DNA of 23,082 nt from Litorimonas sp049647245 (GTDB lineage: Bacteria; Pseudomonadota; Alphaproteobacteria; Caulobacterales; Maricaulaceae): NCBI GenBank assembly GCA_049647245.1, contig JBARXH010000172.1:1-23082 (forward strand), written 5' to 3'. The translations under genes and the position numbers were made by a program. Below are positions 1-6,940 of this stretch, piece by piece. The stretch's first letter is position 1, and each line of letters begins with the position of its first letter. The notes beneath the pieces were generated by a model. The model had not been told where the DNA came from. It did not search any database and saw nothing but the letters and a program-made list of their open reading frames with translations.

Positions 1-123
1 TTTCAAGGCCTGCCGAGCGTCCGACACCCTCTAGGTCCACTGAAAGGTCATCCGGCTCCATCTGGCAAGGAACGGCCCTGCCTCCGCCTTTTTGCCGCCA
101 CAGTGGCGCGGGATCATTCCACC

Positions 124-570
124 ATGAGTCCGAGCCGCACACAGTCCGACCGCCGCGTCTTCTGGGTTGCCCTCCTGCTTGCGGGAGCGGCCTGGCTGCT
201 GCCCGCCCCGGATGCGGGCGCGCTGGAACTGCCGGTCGATATGGCGGAGATCGACGCCAATGGCGACGCCGTGGCCGACTTCGAGGAATTCGCACGCTTC
301 GCCGCCGCGCAAGGCGTGCGACCGACCGAGGCCGCGCAGCATTTCACGCAGATCAGCGGCGACGATGCCGTGCTGAACGCCGCCGAGCTGTTCCTCGCCG
401 CCCGGGTCCATGAGAGCGCGAGCTGGACGACGGGCTACGAGATCGATGTGTTCTGGGACGCCGACCCGGATGGTCGCATCCTCGAGATCACGCCCAACGA
501 GGAAGTGGCGGGCGAGGTCATCCACGCGTTCGAGGATTATCGGCGCGTCGAGGCGCCGGACCCGCTCTGA
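124..570 (+). CDS. Exported/membrane-anchored EF-hand protein
   Basis: 148 aa from the ATG at 124; an in-frame GTG at 103 is also possible. Residues 11-33 form a hydrophobic segment after a basic N-terminus (signal peptide or anchor, 'VALLLAGAAWLLPAP'), so the rest should be periplasmic. One canonical EF-hand loop is visible at residues 44-55 (D44, N46, D48, D52, E55). A second loop-like stretch at 112-123 (DADPDGRILEIT) has Asp at 1, 3 and 5 but Thr instead of Glu at position 12, so it is probably degenerate. The first loop is followed by 'PTEAAQHF', which recurs in the next gene. It lies 63 bp upstream of that gene on the same strand and the two probably form one transcription unit. Calcium binding is inferred from the loop; the biological role is not known. 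Confidence 0.72.
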   Translation: MSPSRTQSDRRVFWVALLLAGAAWLLPAPDAGALELPVDMAEIDANGDAVADFEEFARFAAAQGVRPTEAAQHFTQISGDDAVLNAAELFLAARVHESASWTTGYEIDVFWDADPDGRILEITPNEEVAGEVIHAFEDYRRVEAPDPL

Positions 571-633
571 TCGGGAACCCCTGTCCCCATGCTGGAGTTT
601 TTCGAACAATCCGCTGTCTTCAAAGGAGACCCC

Positions 634-1302
634 ATGACCCGCTTTGCCCTGAGCTCCGCCGCCGCGTTGATCCTGTCCGCCCCTGCTTTCGCCGACCATC
701 ACGGCGACAAGGACAAGGGTCACGCCGTGAAGATGGAACAGATCGACACCAACAATGACGGCCGGGTCGACTTCACAGAATTCTCCAATCACTTCGAAAC
801 CGTCCACGGCTGGAGCGCGGGCGAAAGCGCGCGCGAATATGTCCGCCTGGCCGACGAGTCCGGCACGCTGGACGAAGCCGCGCTCGCCAAGATCAGTCTG
901 GACGGCATGACCACGGTCAAGCAGCCCATGCCCGAACTGCCGGACGCGGTCACCGTCGACATGCCCGAAGATGACGGCGTCACGGAAATGCGCGTGCCCG
1001 AAGCCGAGCTGGACCTCGACATGGATATGGACGCCGATCTGCCCGACATGTCGGATGACGATGTCGAGATGAATGCCGAGCTATCGGCTCGGTTCGGCGA
1101 ATTCGAAGATTACGATACGGACGGCGACGGCTCGGTCAGCTTCGCAGAATACAGCGCCCGCCGCGCGGAAAACGACGTGTCCGCGACCGAAGCGGCCCAG
1201 GAATTCATGCGCGTGTCCGAAGGCACGCAGGCCTTCGACGAGGACGGCTATGACCGCGCCCTGCGCACGGGCCTGATCCTCAGCCCCGCCTACGCGGAGT
1301 AA
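634..1302 (+). CDS. Exported acidic protein with two EF-hand modules
   Basis: 222 aa. The ATG at 634 is chosen because AAAGGAGA (622-629) sits just upstream and a clean signal peptide follows (residues 1-20, AFA|DHH cleavage). Canonical EF loops are at 38-49 (D38, N40, D42, D46, E49) and 161-172 (D161, D163, D165, S167, S169, E172). Each is followed by a related helical stretch (SAGESAREYVRL and SATEAAQEFMRV). Residues about 100-150 are a very acidic Asp/Glu/Met linker that could add low-affinity cation binding. It is probably a periplasmic calcium-binding protein. It is downstream of a second EF-hand gene and ends 6 bp from a convergent gene. No enzymatic domain is visible. Function unknown beyond metal binding. 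Confidence 0.8.
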   Translation: MTRFALSSAAALILSAPAFADHHGDKDKGHAVKMEQIDTNNDGRVDFTEFSNHFETVHGWSAGESAREYVRLADESGTLDEAALAKISLDGMTTVKQPMPELPDAVTVDMPEDDGVTEMRVPEAELDLDMDMDADLPDMSDDDVEMNAELSARFGEFEDYDTDGDGSVSFAEYSARRAENDVSATEAAQEFMRVSEGTQAFDEDGYDRALRTGLILSPAYAE

Positions 1303-1308
1303 GGCAGC

Positions 1309-1875
1309 CTATTTGACGATCCGCAGGAAGGGCTTGCCGACGGGCGGGCGCTCCGGCTCGGGCTCCGGGTTCTGATCGGCCGGGGCCTGTGGGTCAGTGT
1401 GAGCCGTGGCATCGGTCTCGAAATCCTCGTCCAACTGCCGGACCCTCGGCGTGAATTTCGGCTTTTTCGACTTGAAGGATGAGCGCGGCTTGGCCCGGTC
1501 GTAGCGCGGCCGTTCCAGATCGTCCGGCGCGTCGTCCGTCGCCGGTTTCTTCTTCAGATCCTTGACCTTGCGGTTCATGCCGGCGACCACGCGCTTCTGG
1601 GCAAAGGACAGCGCGTCGCCGGGACGCCCCTTCTCCAGATCGTGGAAGGCCGAGCCGAACTGCTCCAGCCGTTCGGCCACGCTTTCGGAAAACTCGGCCT
1701 CGAACTCGTTCAGCTCGCCCTTTTCCTTGAGCGTGCGGTGAAGGCGTTCCAGCTTGCGCTTGGCGTTGCGCGCGGACCGTTCGCGCGCCTTGCGCTCCTT
1801 GTCGCGCTGCTTCTCCAGCGCTGCATCGCGGGCGGCCTGCTCGGCTTGCCACTGCTGCTTGTCATAGTCCGACAT
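1309..1875 (-). CDS. Basic coiled-coil hypothetical protein
   Basis: 188 aa from the ATG at 1875 (MSDYDKQQ); an in-frame ATG at 1911 would add 12 residues but gives an unlikely N-terminus. Residues 1-60 are a highly charged Lys/Arg/Glu helix, likely coiled coil. The centre (about 60-110) is predicted helical, and about 110-175 is low-complexity, basic then Pro/Glu-rich. The protein ends with 'VGKPFLRIVK', a tail of the kind seen on small conserved alphaproteobacterial proteins. No signal peptide or catalytic motif is seen. It follows gapR on the same strand after about 80 bp. Composition suggests a cytoplasmic nucleic-acid- or ribosome-associated protein, but that is only inference. I do not recognise a named family. 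Confidence 0.7.
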   Translation of the reverse strand: MSDYDKQQWQAEQAARDAALEKQRDKERKARERSARNAKRKLERLHRTLKEKGELNEFEAEFSESVAERLEQFGSAFHDLEKGRPGDALSFAQKRVVAGMNRKVKDLKKKPATDDAPDDLERPRYDRAKPRSSFKSKKPKFTPRVRQLDEDFETDATAHTDPQAPADQNPEPEPERPPVGKPFLRIVK

Positions 1876-1955
1876 GTCGGAACATATAAGGAACATGGCG
1901 CGCGGGCGCAAATCCTCGGTGAACCGTCCGCCCGCTTTCGCTCGCGGCGGGACGC

Positions 1956-2219
1956 CTATTCGTCGAGCGCACCCAGATAGAGGTCGAGCAGGGCTTCCTG
2001 CTCGGCGCGTTCGTTGACGTCCTGCTTGCGCAGGCTGATCAGCTTGCGCATCACCTTCGTGTCGAACCCGAAGGCCTTCACCTCGGAATAGACTTCGCGG
2101 ATGTCGGTCGTCAGCTCCGCCTTCTCGGCTTCGAGCCGTTCGATGCGGGCGATGAACTGGCGCAGCTTTTCGCGCGTGGCGTCGCCCATCTGTTCCTGGC
2201 GGTCGGCTTCACTCATCAT
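1956..2219 (-). CDS. gapR: GapR-family nucleoid-associated protein (DUF2312)
   Basis: 87 aa; the start is ATG 2219 or the adjacent ATG 2216, preceded by AAAGAGACA. The sequence shows the hallmark of the DUF2312/GapR family: an N-terminal helix (LRQFIARIERLEAEKAEL), then 'IREVYSEVKAFGFDTKV', then 'RKQDVNERAEQEALLDLYL'. Length matches Caulobacter GapR (about 89 aa). GapR binds overtwisted AT-rich DNA ahead of replication and transcription complexes and supports topoisomerases. That function is known for the family and inferred here. It is the first gene of a minus-strand pair and is divergent from the Hig1-type gene across a 222-bp spacer. Alphaproteobacteria can carry several DUF2312 paralogues, so it may not be the functional equivalent of Caulobacter GapR. 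Confidence 0.85.
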   Translation of the reverse strand: MMSEADRQEQMGDATREKLRQFIARIERLEAEKAELTTDIREVYSEVKAFGFDTKVMRKLISLRKQDVNERAEQEALLDLYLGALDE

Positions 2220-2441
2220 GGCGGTGTCTCTTTCTATGGATCTTGTTCTCTGGATTTCGGGCGTGCGGGTCGCGGGAGAGCGGGTCGATCCGTCTCCTAG
2301 CGCCGGTGATTCGCGCGCGTCAGTCGCTTGCAGACGCTTTTCTGTGGACGGAAGCCGGGATTACACAGCGCAGCCCGACACAAACACGCTACGGGGCGTT
2401 GGCCCGTATACTCTTCTGCAACCTGTTTGAAAGCCAGTCCC

Positions 2442-2642
2442 ATGTTCTTTGTCCTGATCGGCCTCGCCGCCCTCTGCATGCTCTACGTCGTCGTCACGCT
2501 CGTGACGGGCGGCTCCCAGATGGCGCGCACGGGCAAGGCAGCGCGCGAGCGCTCCAACAGCTGGATGTGGAAACGGGTCGGTGCGCAGGCCGTCGCGATC
2601 CTGCTGCTCTATTTCGCTTTCCGCATCCGCAACGGCGGCTAG
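2442..2642 (+). CDS. Twin-transmembrane Hig1-type small membrane protein
   Basis: 66 aa from the ATG at 2442 (MFFVLIGL); the longer in-frame reading from 2328 lacks sense. Two transmembrane helices (about 2-22 and 46-62) flank a basic loop containing 'QMARTGKAARERSNSWMWKR', the pattern of HIG1-domain proteins. Mitochondrial and bacterial relatives associate with cytochrome oxidase or respiratory supercomplexes; that role is inference here. The gene lies 27 bp before the cobalamin adenosyltransferase, a pairing that recurs in alphaproteobacteria and supports the call. The upstream 222-bp divergent spacer holds a TATACT at 2407-2412 that could serve as a -10 element, without a clear -35. Confidence 0.8.
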   Translation: MFFVLIGLAALCMLYVVVTLVTGGSQMARTGKAARERSNSWMWKRVGAQAVAILLLYFAFRIRNGG

Positions 2643-2669
2643 CCCCAGAACGGACAGGACCTTCGCACC

Positions 2670-3245
2670 ATGGTCAAGCTCAACAAGATCTACACGCGCA
2701 CGGGCGATGACGGCTCGACGGGTCTGGTGGACGGCTCGCGCCTGTCCAAGGACAGTGCGCGCGTCTCGGCGTACGGCGACGTGGACGAGACCAACAGCAC
2801 GATCGGCATCGCGCGGCTGCACCTCGAGAACACCCGGCTGGACGGGATGCTGGCTCGCATCCAGAACGAGCTGTTCGATCTCGGCGCGGACCTCGCCACG
2901 CCCCTGCCCGCGAAAGGCGAAGCCGACAGCGAGTATGCGCTTCGCATCGTCGACACGCAGGTCGCCAGGCTGGAGGCCGATCTCGACACGCTCAACGACG
3001 ACATGTCCGCGCTGACCAGCTTCATCCTGCCGGGCGGCTCCGCGCCGGCCGCCTATCTGCACCTCGCCCGGACGGTGGCGCGCCGGGCGGAGCGGACCAT
3101 GGTGTCGTTCGCTGATGGGGACGCGGTCAACCCGCAGGCCATGGCCTACATCAACCGCCTGTCGGACTTCCTGTTCGTCGCCGCACGCTGGTGCAACGGG
3201 CAGGGCGCAGGCGATGTGTTGTGGGTGCCCGGAGCCAGCCGTTAG
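2670..3245 (+). CDS. Cob(I)yrinic acid a,c-diamide / cob(I)alamin adenosyltransferase, PduO type
   Basis: 191 aa. It transfers the 5'-deoxyadenosyl group of ATP to Co(I) corrinoid to make adenosylcobalamin, a cytoplasmic reaction. The family signature is clear: N-terminal ATP-binding 'KIYTRTGDDGSTGL' (residues 6-19), 'AYGDVDETNS' (about 34-43), 'FILPGG' and 'HLARTVARRAER' in the middle, and the C-terminal 'NRLSDFLFVAARW'. Length fits PduO/MMAB enzymes (about 190 aa). It is probably co-transcribed with the Hig1-type gene. No other B12 gene is visible in the window, so the cofactor may come from salvage or from a pathway elsewhere. The end is near a short GCCGC-GA-GCGGC hairpin (3262-3273) with no U-run. 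Confidence 0.93.
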   Translation: MVKLNKIYTRTGDDGSTGLVDGSRLSKDSARVSAYGDVDETNSTIGIARLHLENTRLDGMLARIQNELFDLGADLATPLPAKGEADSEYALRIVDTQVARLEADLDTLNDDMSALTSFILPGGSAPAAYLHLARTVARRAERTMVSFADGDAVNPQAMAYINRLSDFLFVAARWCNGQGAGDVLWVPGASR

Positions 3246-3272
3246 GCCTCCCCCTGGCAAGGCCGCGAGCGG

Positions 3273-3890
3273 CTAGCTGCTTGCCAGATATTGCCGCACG
3301 CCGACCGCAATGTCCGCCGGGGTCTGGTCGGGGCCGTAATAGCCCGCCAGTTTCCCGTCCTTGCCCATCAGGAAGATGATGTCCTGATGGTCGACCGTGT
3401 AGTCCATGGGGCTGTCGTCCAGCGGCACCTTGCGGGCATAGACCTTGTAGGCCGTCTTGATCGCCTCGATCTGGTCCACCGTGCCCGTGAAGCCGCGCAG
3501 GCCTTCCGGGAAGCCATTGTTCGTGACGTAGGTCGCCATCTGCTCCGGCGTGTCGCGCTCCGGGTCCACCGTCACCATGACGAACTGCACGGCCTCGGCC
3601 GCTTCGCCCATACGCTCCTGCGCCGCGCCCAGCTTCTGCAGCGAGGTCGGGCACACATCCGGGCAATAGGAGAAGCCGAAATAGACCAGCGTCGGCTGGC
3701 CCTCGAACTCGCTTTCCGTGACCACGGCCCCGGTCTCGTCCACCAGCGTGAACGGCCCGCCGATCTGCGCGGAGCCCGTGCTGATCACGGTCGGTCCGGC
3801 CTGGCCCGCCTCGCCCTGGTTGGCGGACGGGCCGCAGGCGACCAGCGCGCTCGCGGCGAGAAGGGAAAGGACGGAAACGGAAAAACGCAT
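3273..3890 (-). CDS. senC: SCO1/SenC/PrrC copper chaperone lipoprotein
   Basis: 205 aa from the ATG at 3890, which has a GAGA-type RBS; the ATG at 3902 (four more residues) is an alternative. A lipoprotein signal ends in the lipobox LVAC with Cys19. The thioredoxin-like fold carries the Sco copper motif C76-P-D-V-C80 ('SYCPDVCP') and the distal ligand His168 ('VDHQD'). Sco proteins insert Cu into the CuA site of cytochrome c oxidase or act as thiol-disulfide/copper chaperones at the outer face of the inner membrane. The gene is divergent from regB, the classic senC/prrC - regB arrangement of Rhodobacter and relatives, so its expression is likely tied to respiratory redox control. Confidence 0.92.
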   Translation of the reverse strand: MRFSVSVLSLLAASALVACGPSANQGEAGQAGPTVISTGSAQIGGPFTLVDETGAVVTESEFEGQPTLVYFGFSYCPDVCPTSLQKLGAAQERMGEAAEAVQFVMVTVDPERDTPEQMATYVTNNGFPEGLRGFTGTVDQIEAIKTAYKVYARKVPLDDSPMDYTVDHQDIIFLMGKDGKLAGYYGPDQTPADIAVGVRQYLASS

Positions 3891-3931
3891 AATCTGTCTC
3901 ATGGCAGGAGGGTCGCGCCCCCTATAAGGCG

Positions 3932-5275
3932 TTGAGGCATGAGCGGGAAGCAAAACAGGCGGCCAGCGTGACGCAGGTCATGAACGACATGGACCTTCAA
4001 AGTTCCGCCCCGCCGCAACGCCAGCTGACCGGCGCCCTGCGGCGCTACACGCTCGTCCTGCTGCGCTGGGGCGCGGTGGCCGGGCAGGCAGTGACGCTGC
4101 TGCTGGTCTCGCAGGGCCTGGGCTTCGACGTCGCCGTCGTGCCGTCCATGCTGGTCATCGGAGCGGCGGTGCTGGTCAATCTGGCCGTGACGCTGTTCCT
4201 TCCGCTCGACCGGCGCGTCTCGGACGTCGAAGCGATCGCGCAGCTCGGCTTCGACATCGCGCAGCTCGCCCTGCTGCTCTATTTCAATGGCGGGATCGAA
4301 AATCCGTTCGCCATCCTGTTCCTCGCACCCGTCGTGACCTCGGCCACGACCCTGTCAAAGCGGGTGCTGGCAACAGTGGCGGGACTGGCGCTGGTCGCGG
4401 CGACGACGCTGCTGTTCTGGCACGATCCGCTGCCCTGGGTGCCGGGCGTGACCTTCCAGCTTCCGCGCGTCTTCGACACGGGCATTCTGGCAGGCATCGT
4501 CGTCGGGACCAGTTTCACCTCGCTCTATGCCTGGCGCGCCACCACAGAGAGCCGCACCATGAGCGCAGCCCTTGCCATGACGGAGAAGCGCCTCGCGCAG
4601 GAGCAGAAACTCTCCGCCCTCGGCAGCCTCGCCGCCGCCGCCGCGCACGAGCTGGGCACGCCGCTCGCCACGATGAGCGTGGTGGCCAAGGAGATGACCC
4701 GCGAACTGCCCGAAGGCCCGCTGCTGGACGACGCCAGGCTCCTGATGGAACAGTCGCAGCGCTGCCGCTCCATTCTCGAGCAGCTGGCCGTACGCGGCGA
4801 CACGCCGGACCTGATCCACGAAACGCTGATCCTCGAAGACCTTCTGGAAGAAGCGGCGGAAGGCTATATCGGCCGCGATGTGGACCTGATCGTGGACAGC
4901 ACGCAGGCCGATGACGGCCTGCCCGTGACCATCCGACGCCGTCCCGAACTGCTCTACGCGCTGAAGAACTTCACCGAAAACGCGGTCGATTTCGCCCGGT
5001 CGCGGGTGGCCCTGTCGGCCCGCGTCGAGACCGGGATCATCACGATCACGGTGGACGATGACGGCCCCGGCTTCGATCCGGTCGTGCGTGCACGGCTGGG
5101 ACAGCCCTACGTCACCACGCGCTCGCGCGGGCGCAGCGCGGGCGGTCTGGGTCTTGGCGTCTTCATCGCCTCGACCCTGATCAAGCGCACGGGCGGCACG
5201 GTCCGGTTCGAGACCGCGCCGTCGGGTGGGGCCCGGGTCCGCTGCACCTGGCCCGTCCAGACGCTCCAGGCCTGA
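3932..5275 (+). CDS. regB: RegB/PrrB/ActS redox-sensing histidine kinase
   Basis: 447 aa from ATG 3932 (AAGG 9 bp upstream); ATG 3980 or 3989 are alternative starts. Six hydrophobic helices span about residues 38-205. The quinone-responsive motif 'GGIENPFAILFLAP' lies between TM3 and TM4. The H-box is 'AAAAHELGTPLATM' with phosphorylated His239, typical of RegB. 'QRCRSIL' holds Cys278, 39 residues after the His, close to the His225-Cys265 spacing of Rhodobacter RegB, whose Cys is redox active. N-box 'ENAVDFA' and G-boxes 'DDDGPGF' and 'GGLGLGVF' complete the ATPase domain. The kinase senses ubiquinone/redox state in the inner membrane and phosphorylates RegA. It is divergent from senC and followed by regA after 125 bp. 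Confidence 0.93.
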   Translation: MRHEREAKQAASVTQVMNDMDLQSSAPPQRQLTGALRRYTLVLLRWGAVAGQAVTLLLVSQGLGFDVAVVPSMLVIGAAVLVNLAVTLFLPLDRRVSDVEAIAQLGFDIAQLALLLYFNGGIENPFAILFLAPVVTSATTLSKRVLATVAGLALVAATTLLFWHDPLPWVPGVTFQLPRVFDTGILAGIVVGTSFTSLYAWRATTESRTMSAALAMTEKRLAQEQKLSALGSLAAAAAHELGTPLATMSVVAKEMTRELPEGPLLDDARLLMEQSQRCRSILEQLAVRGDTPDLIHETLILEDLLEEAAEGYIGRDVDLIVDSTQADDGLPVTIRRRPELLYALKNFTENAVDFARSRVALSARVETGIITITVDDDGPGFDPVVRARLGQPYVTTRSRGRSAGGLGLGVFIASTLIKRTGGTVRFETAPSGGARVRCTWPVQTLQA

Positions 5276-5400
5276 GAGCGTCGCGACGCAGGCAAACCCC
5301 GCCTGCCGCCAAGCGACTGCGACAAAGCGGCCTCGATGCACATCCGCGCCAAGCCAAGCGCCCCCTCCGTGCGTATCCACCTGCGAGACAAGGAGACGAC
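5276..5400 (+). promoter_or_regulatory. regB-regA spacer with candidate RegA binding half-sites
   Basis: This 125-bp spacer has a perfect 12-bp palindrome GCGTCGCGACGC at 5278-5289 immediately after the regB stop, then GCGAC at 5313-5317, GCGAC at 5319-5323 and GCGGC at 5327-5331. RegA/PrrA sites are known as loosely spaced GCGNC/GNCGC half-sites, so this may be an autoregulatory region. In 65% GC DNA such pentamers also occur by chance. The regA RBS is at its 3' end. Confidence 0.4.
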
Positions 5401-5946
5401 ATGACCGAATATTCGCTTCCCGACGACCCCACGCTGATGATCCTGGACGACGACACGCCGTTCCGCACACGTCTGGGCCGCGCCATGGAGCAACGCGGTT
5501 TCGACGTCCGCACAGTTGAAACTGTAGGAGAGGCCAAACGCGAGGTCCGCGACAACCCGCCCGCCTTCGCCGTGCTCGACATGCGGCTGGAAGACGGCAA
5601 CGGCATGGACGTCATCGACCAGCTCCACGAGGCCCGGCCCGACTGCAAGATGGTCATGCTGACCGGCTACGGGAATCTCGCCACGGCCGTCTCCGCCGTG
5701 AAACGCGGAGCCGTGGACTATCTTGCCAAGCCTGCCGACGCCGACGATGTCTGCAAGGCCCTGCTGGCCGAACGCGGCGAAGCGCCGGAACCGCCGGAGA
5801 ACCCGATGAGCGCGGACCGCGTCCGCTGGGAGCATATCCAGCGTGTCTACGAGCTGTGCGGCAAGAATGTCAGCGAAACGGCGCGACGGCTCAACATGCA
5901 CCGCCGGACCCTGCAGCGGATTCTCGCCAAGCGCGCCCCACGCTGA
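5401..5946 (+). CDS. regA: RegA/PrrA/ActR response regulator
   Basis: 181 aa, with a good RBS (AAGGAG ending about 7 bp before ATG 5401). The receiver domain spans residues 10-125 with acidic pocket D16-D17-D18, phosphorylated Asp60 in 'FAVLDMRLEDG', Thr in 'MLTGYGN', and Lys in 'LAKPAD'. A short Pro-rich linker (about 126-137) leads to a Fis-type helix-turn-helix ending 'SETARRLNMHRRTLQRIL', nearly invariant in this family. RegA controls respiration, carbon and nitrogen metabolism genes according to redox state. It lies downstream of regB with its own 125-bp leader that contains several GCGNC half-sites, so a separate or autoregulated promoter is plausible. Its end is 10 bp from convergent mmsB. 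Confidence 0.94.
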   Translation: MTEYSLPDDPTLMILDDDTPFRTRLGRAMEQRGFDVRTVETVGEAKREVRDNPPAFAVLDMRLEDGNGMDVIDQLHEARPDCKMVMLTGYGNLATAVSAVKRGAVDYLAKPADADDVCKALLAERGEAPEPPENPMSADRVRWEHIQRVYELCGKNVSETARRLNMHRRTLQRILAKRAPR

Positions 5947-5956
5947 AACGGACGGT

Positions 5957-6832
5957 TCAGAGCGAGCCGTCAATCAGCTTCATGACGCCCGAGAAGTCGA
6001 GCCCACCCTCTCCAGCCGCTTCCATCAGCGCGTAGAGCGCTTCCGCCTGAGCGCCGAGCGGCGTGGCCGCGCGGGCCGTCGTCGCGGCTTCCTTGGCCAG
6101 GCGCAGGTCCTTGAGCATCATGGCCACCGCGAAGCCCGGCTGGTAGTCCCGGTTGGACGGCGCGCTCTCGACGGGACCGGGGGCGGGGCAATAGCTGGTC
6201 ATGGACCAGTTCTGGCCGGATGCCGTGCTGCTGATGTCGAAGAAGGTCTGCGCGTCGAGCCCGAGCTTCTCCGCCAGGTTGAACGCCTCGCACGTCCCGA
6301 TCATGTGGATGCCCAGCAGCATGTTGTTGCAGATCTTGGCGACCTGCCCATTGCCCGCATCGCCGGCGTGGAAGACGTTCGCGCCCATGATGTCCAGCAG
6401 GGGTTTCGCTAGCTCGAAGGCGTCCGGCGTACCCCCGCACATGAAGGTCAGCGTGCCGTCCGCCGCGCCCTTGACGCCCCCAGAGACAGGCGCGTCGATC
6501 ATGGCGAAGCCGCGTTCCACGGCCTGAGCGATCACTGTGCGCGCACTGTCCACGTCCACCGTGGAGCAGTCGATGAAGAGCGTCCCCGACGCGGCATGGT
6601 CCATCACGTCGGAATAGACGGACCGCACGTGTGCGCCCGCTGGCAGCATGGTCACGACGGCGTGCGCACCGGCGACAGCGTCGGCCACTGTCCCCGCTTC
6701 CGAACAGCCCGCTGCGACCGCCTTGGCCACGGCGTCGGCGGACAGATCGAACGCGCGCACATTGTGCTGTTGCGCCAGGTTCGCGGCCATTCCGCCGCCC
6801 ATGTTTCCGAGACCGATGAAGGCGATGTTCAT
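5957..6832 (-). CDS. mmsB: 3-hydroxyisobutyrate dehydrogenase
   Basis: 291 aa from the ATG at 6832 with AAGGA 8 bp upstream. It oxidises 3-hydroxyisobutyrate to methylmalonate semialdehyde with NAD+, a late step of valine degradation. The N-terminal Rossmann motif 'IAFIGLGNMGGGMA' (3-16), the substrate-binding 'DAPVSGGVKGA' (113-123) and the catalytic Lys166 in 'GNGQVAKICNN' are all present, and the C-terminal 'DYQPGFAVAMMLKDL' helix is typical. Length fits the family (about 295). It is the last gene of the valine operon, 108 bp after the hydrolase, separated from it by a palindromic repeat pair. mmsA, often adjacent, is not in the window. Confidence 0.94.
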   Translation of the reverse strand: MNIAFIGLGNMGGGMAANLAQQHNVRAFDLSADAVAKAVAAGCSEAGTVADAVAGAHAVVTMLPAGAHVRSVYSDVMDHAASGTLFIDCSTVDVDSARTVIAQAVERGFAMIDAPVSGGVKGAADGTLTFMCGGTPDAFELAKPLLDIMGANVFHAGDAGNGQVAKICNNMLLGIHMIGTCEAFNLAEKLGLDAQTFFDISSTASGQNWSMTSYCPAPGPVESAPSNRDYQPGFAVAMMLKDLRLAKEAATTARAATPLGAQAEALYALMEAAGEGGLDFSGVMKLIDGSL

Positions 6833-6850
6833 GCGTAAGTCCTTTCATCC

Positions 6851-6937
6851 CGTCATTGCACGACTTGATCGTGCAATCCACGATACGGAGCGATGACGCC
6901 AGCCGCATGGATCGCACAGTCTAGCTGTGCGATGACG
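6851..6937. repeat. Pair of palindromic intergenic repeats ('VIARLDRAI' type)
   Basis: The spacer between mmsB and the hydrolase holds two related hairpins. The first has arms ATTGCACGA (6855-6863) and TCGTGCAAT (6869-6877) around a 5-nt loop, enclosed by CGTCAT (6851-6856) and ATGACG (6893-6898). The second has arms ATCGCACAG (6911-6919) and CTGTGCGAT (6925-6933) followed by GACG. Read on the plus strand, part of it encodes 'VIARLDRAIHDTER', the tell-tale spurious peptide of a dispersed alphaproteobacterial palindromic repeat. It may stabilise or attenuate the operon mRNA. I see no second copy in this window. Confidence 0.8.
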
Positions 6938-6940
6938 AAG

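Noticed and set aside
31..807. 258-residue open frame on the minus strand over the EF-hand genes
   Set aside because: It is antisense to two genes with clear signal peptides and EF loops, has low-complexity composition and no RBS. Such long antisense frames are usual in high-GC DNA.
3262..3273. GCCGC-GA-GCGGC hairpin as a terminator between the adenosyltransferase and senC
   Set aside because: It has a 2-nt loop in strict form and no U-run on either strand, so there is too little to call a terminator.
6648..6896. 82-residue plus-strand open frame ending in VIARLDRAIHDTER
   Set aside because: It is antisense to mmsB plus the palindromic repeat, and the peptide ending is the known spurious translation of that repeat.
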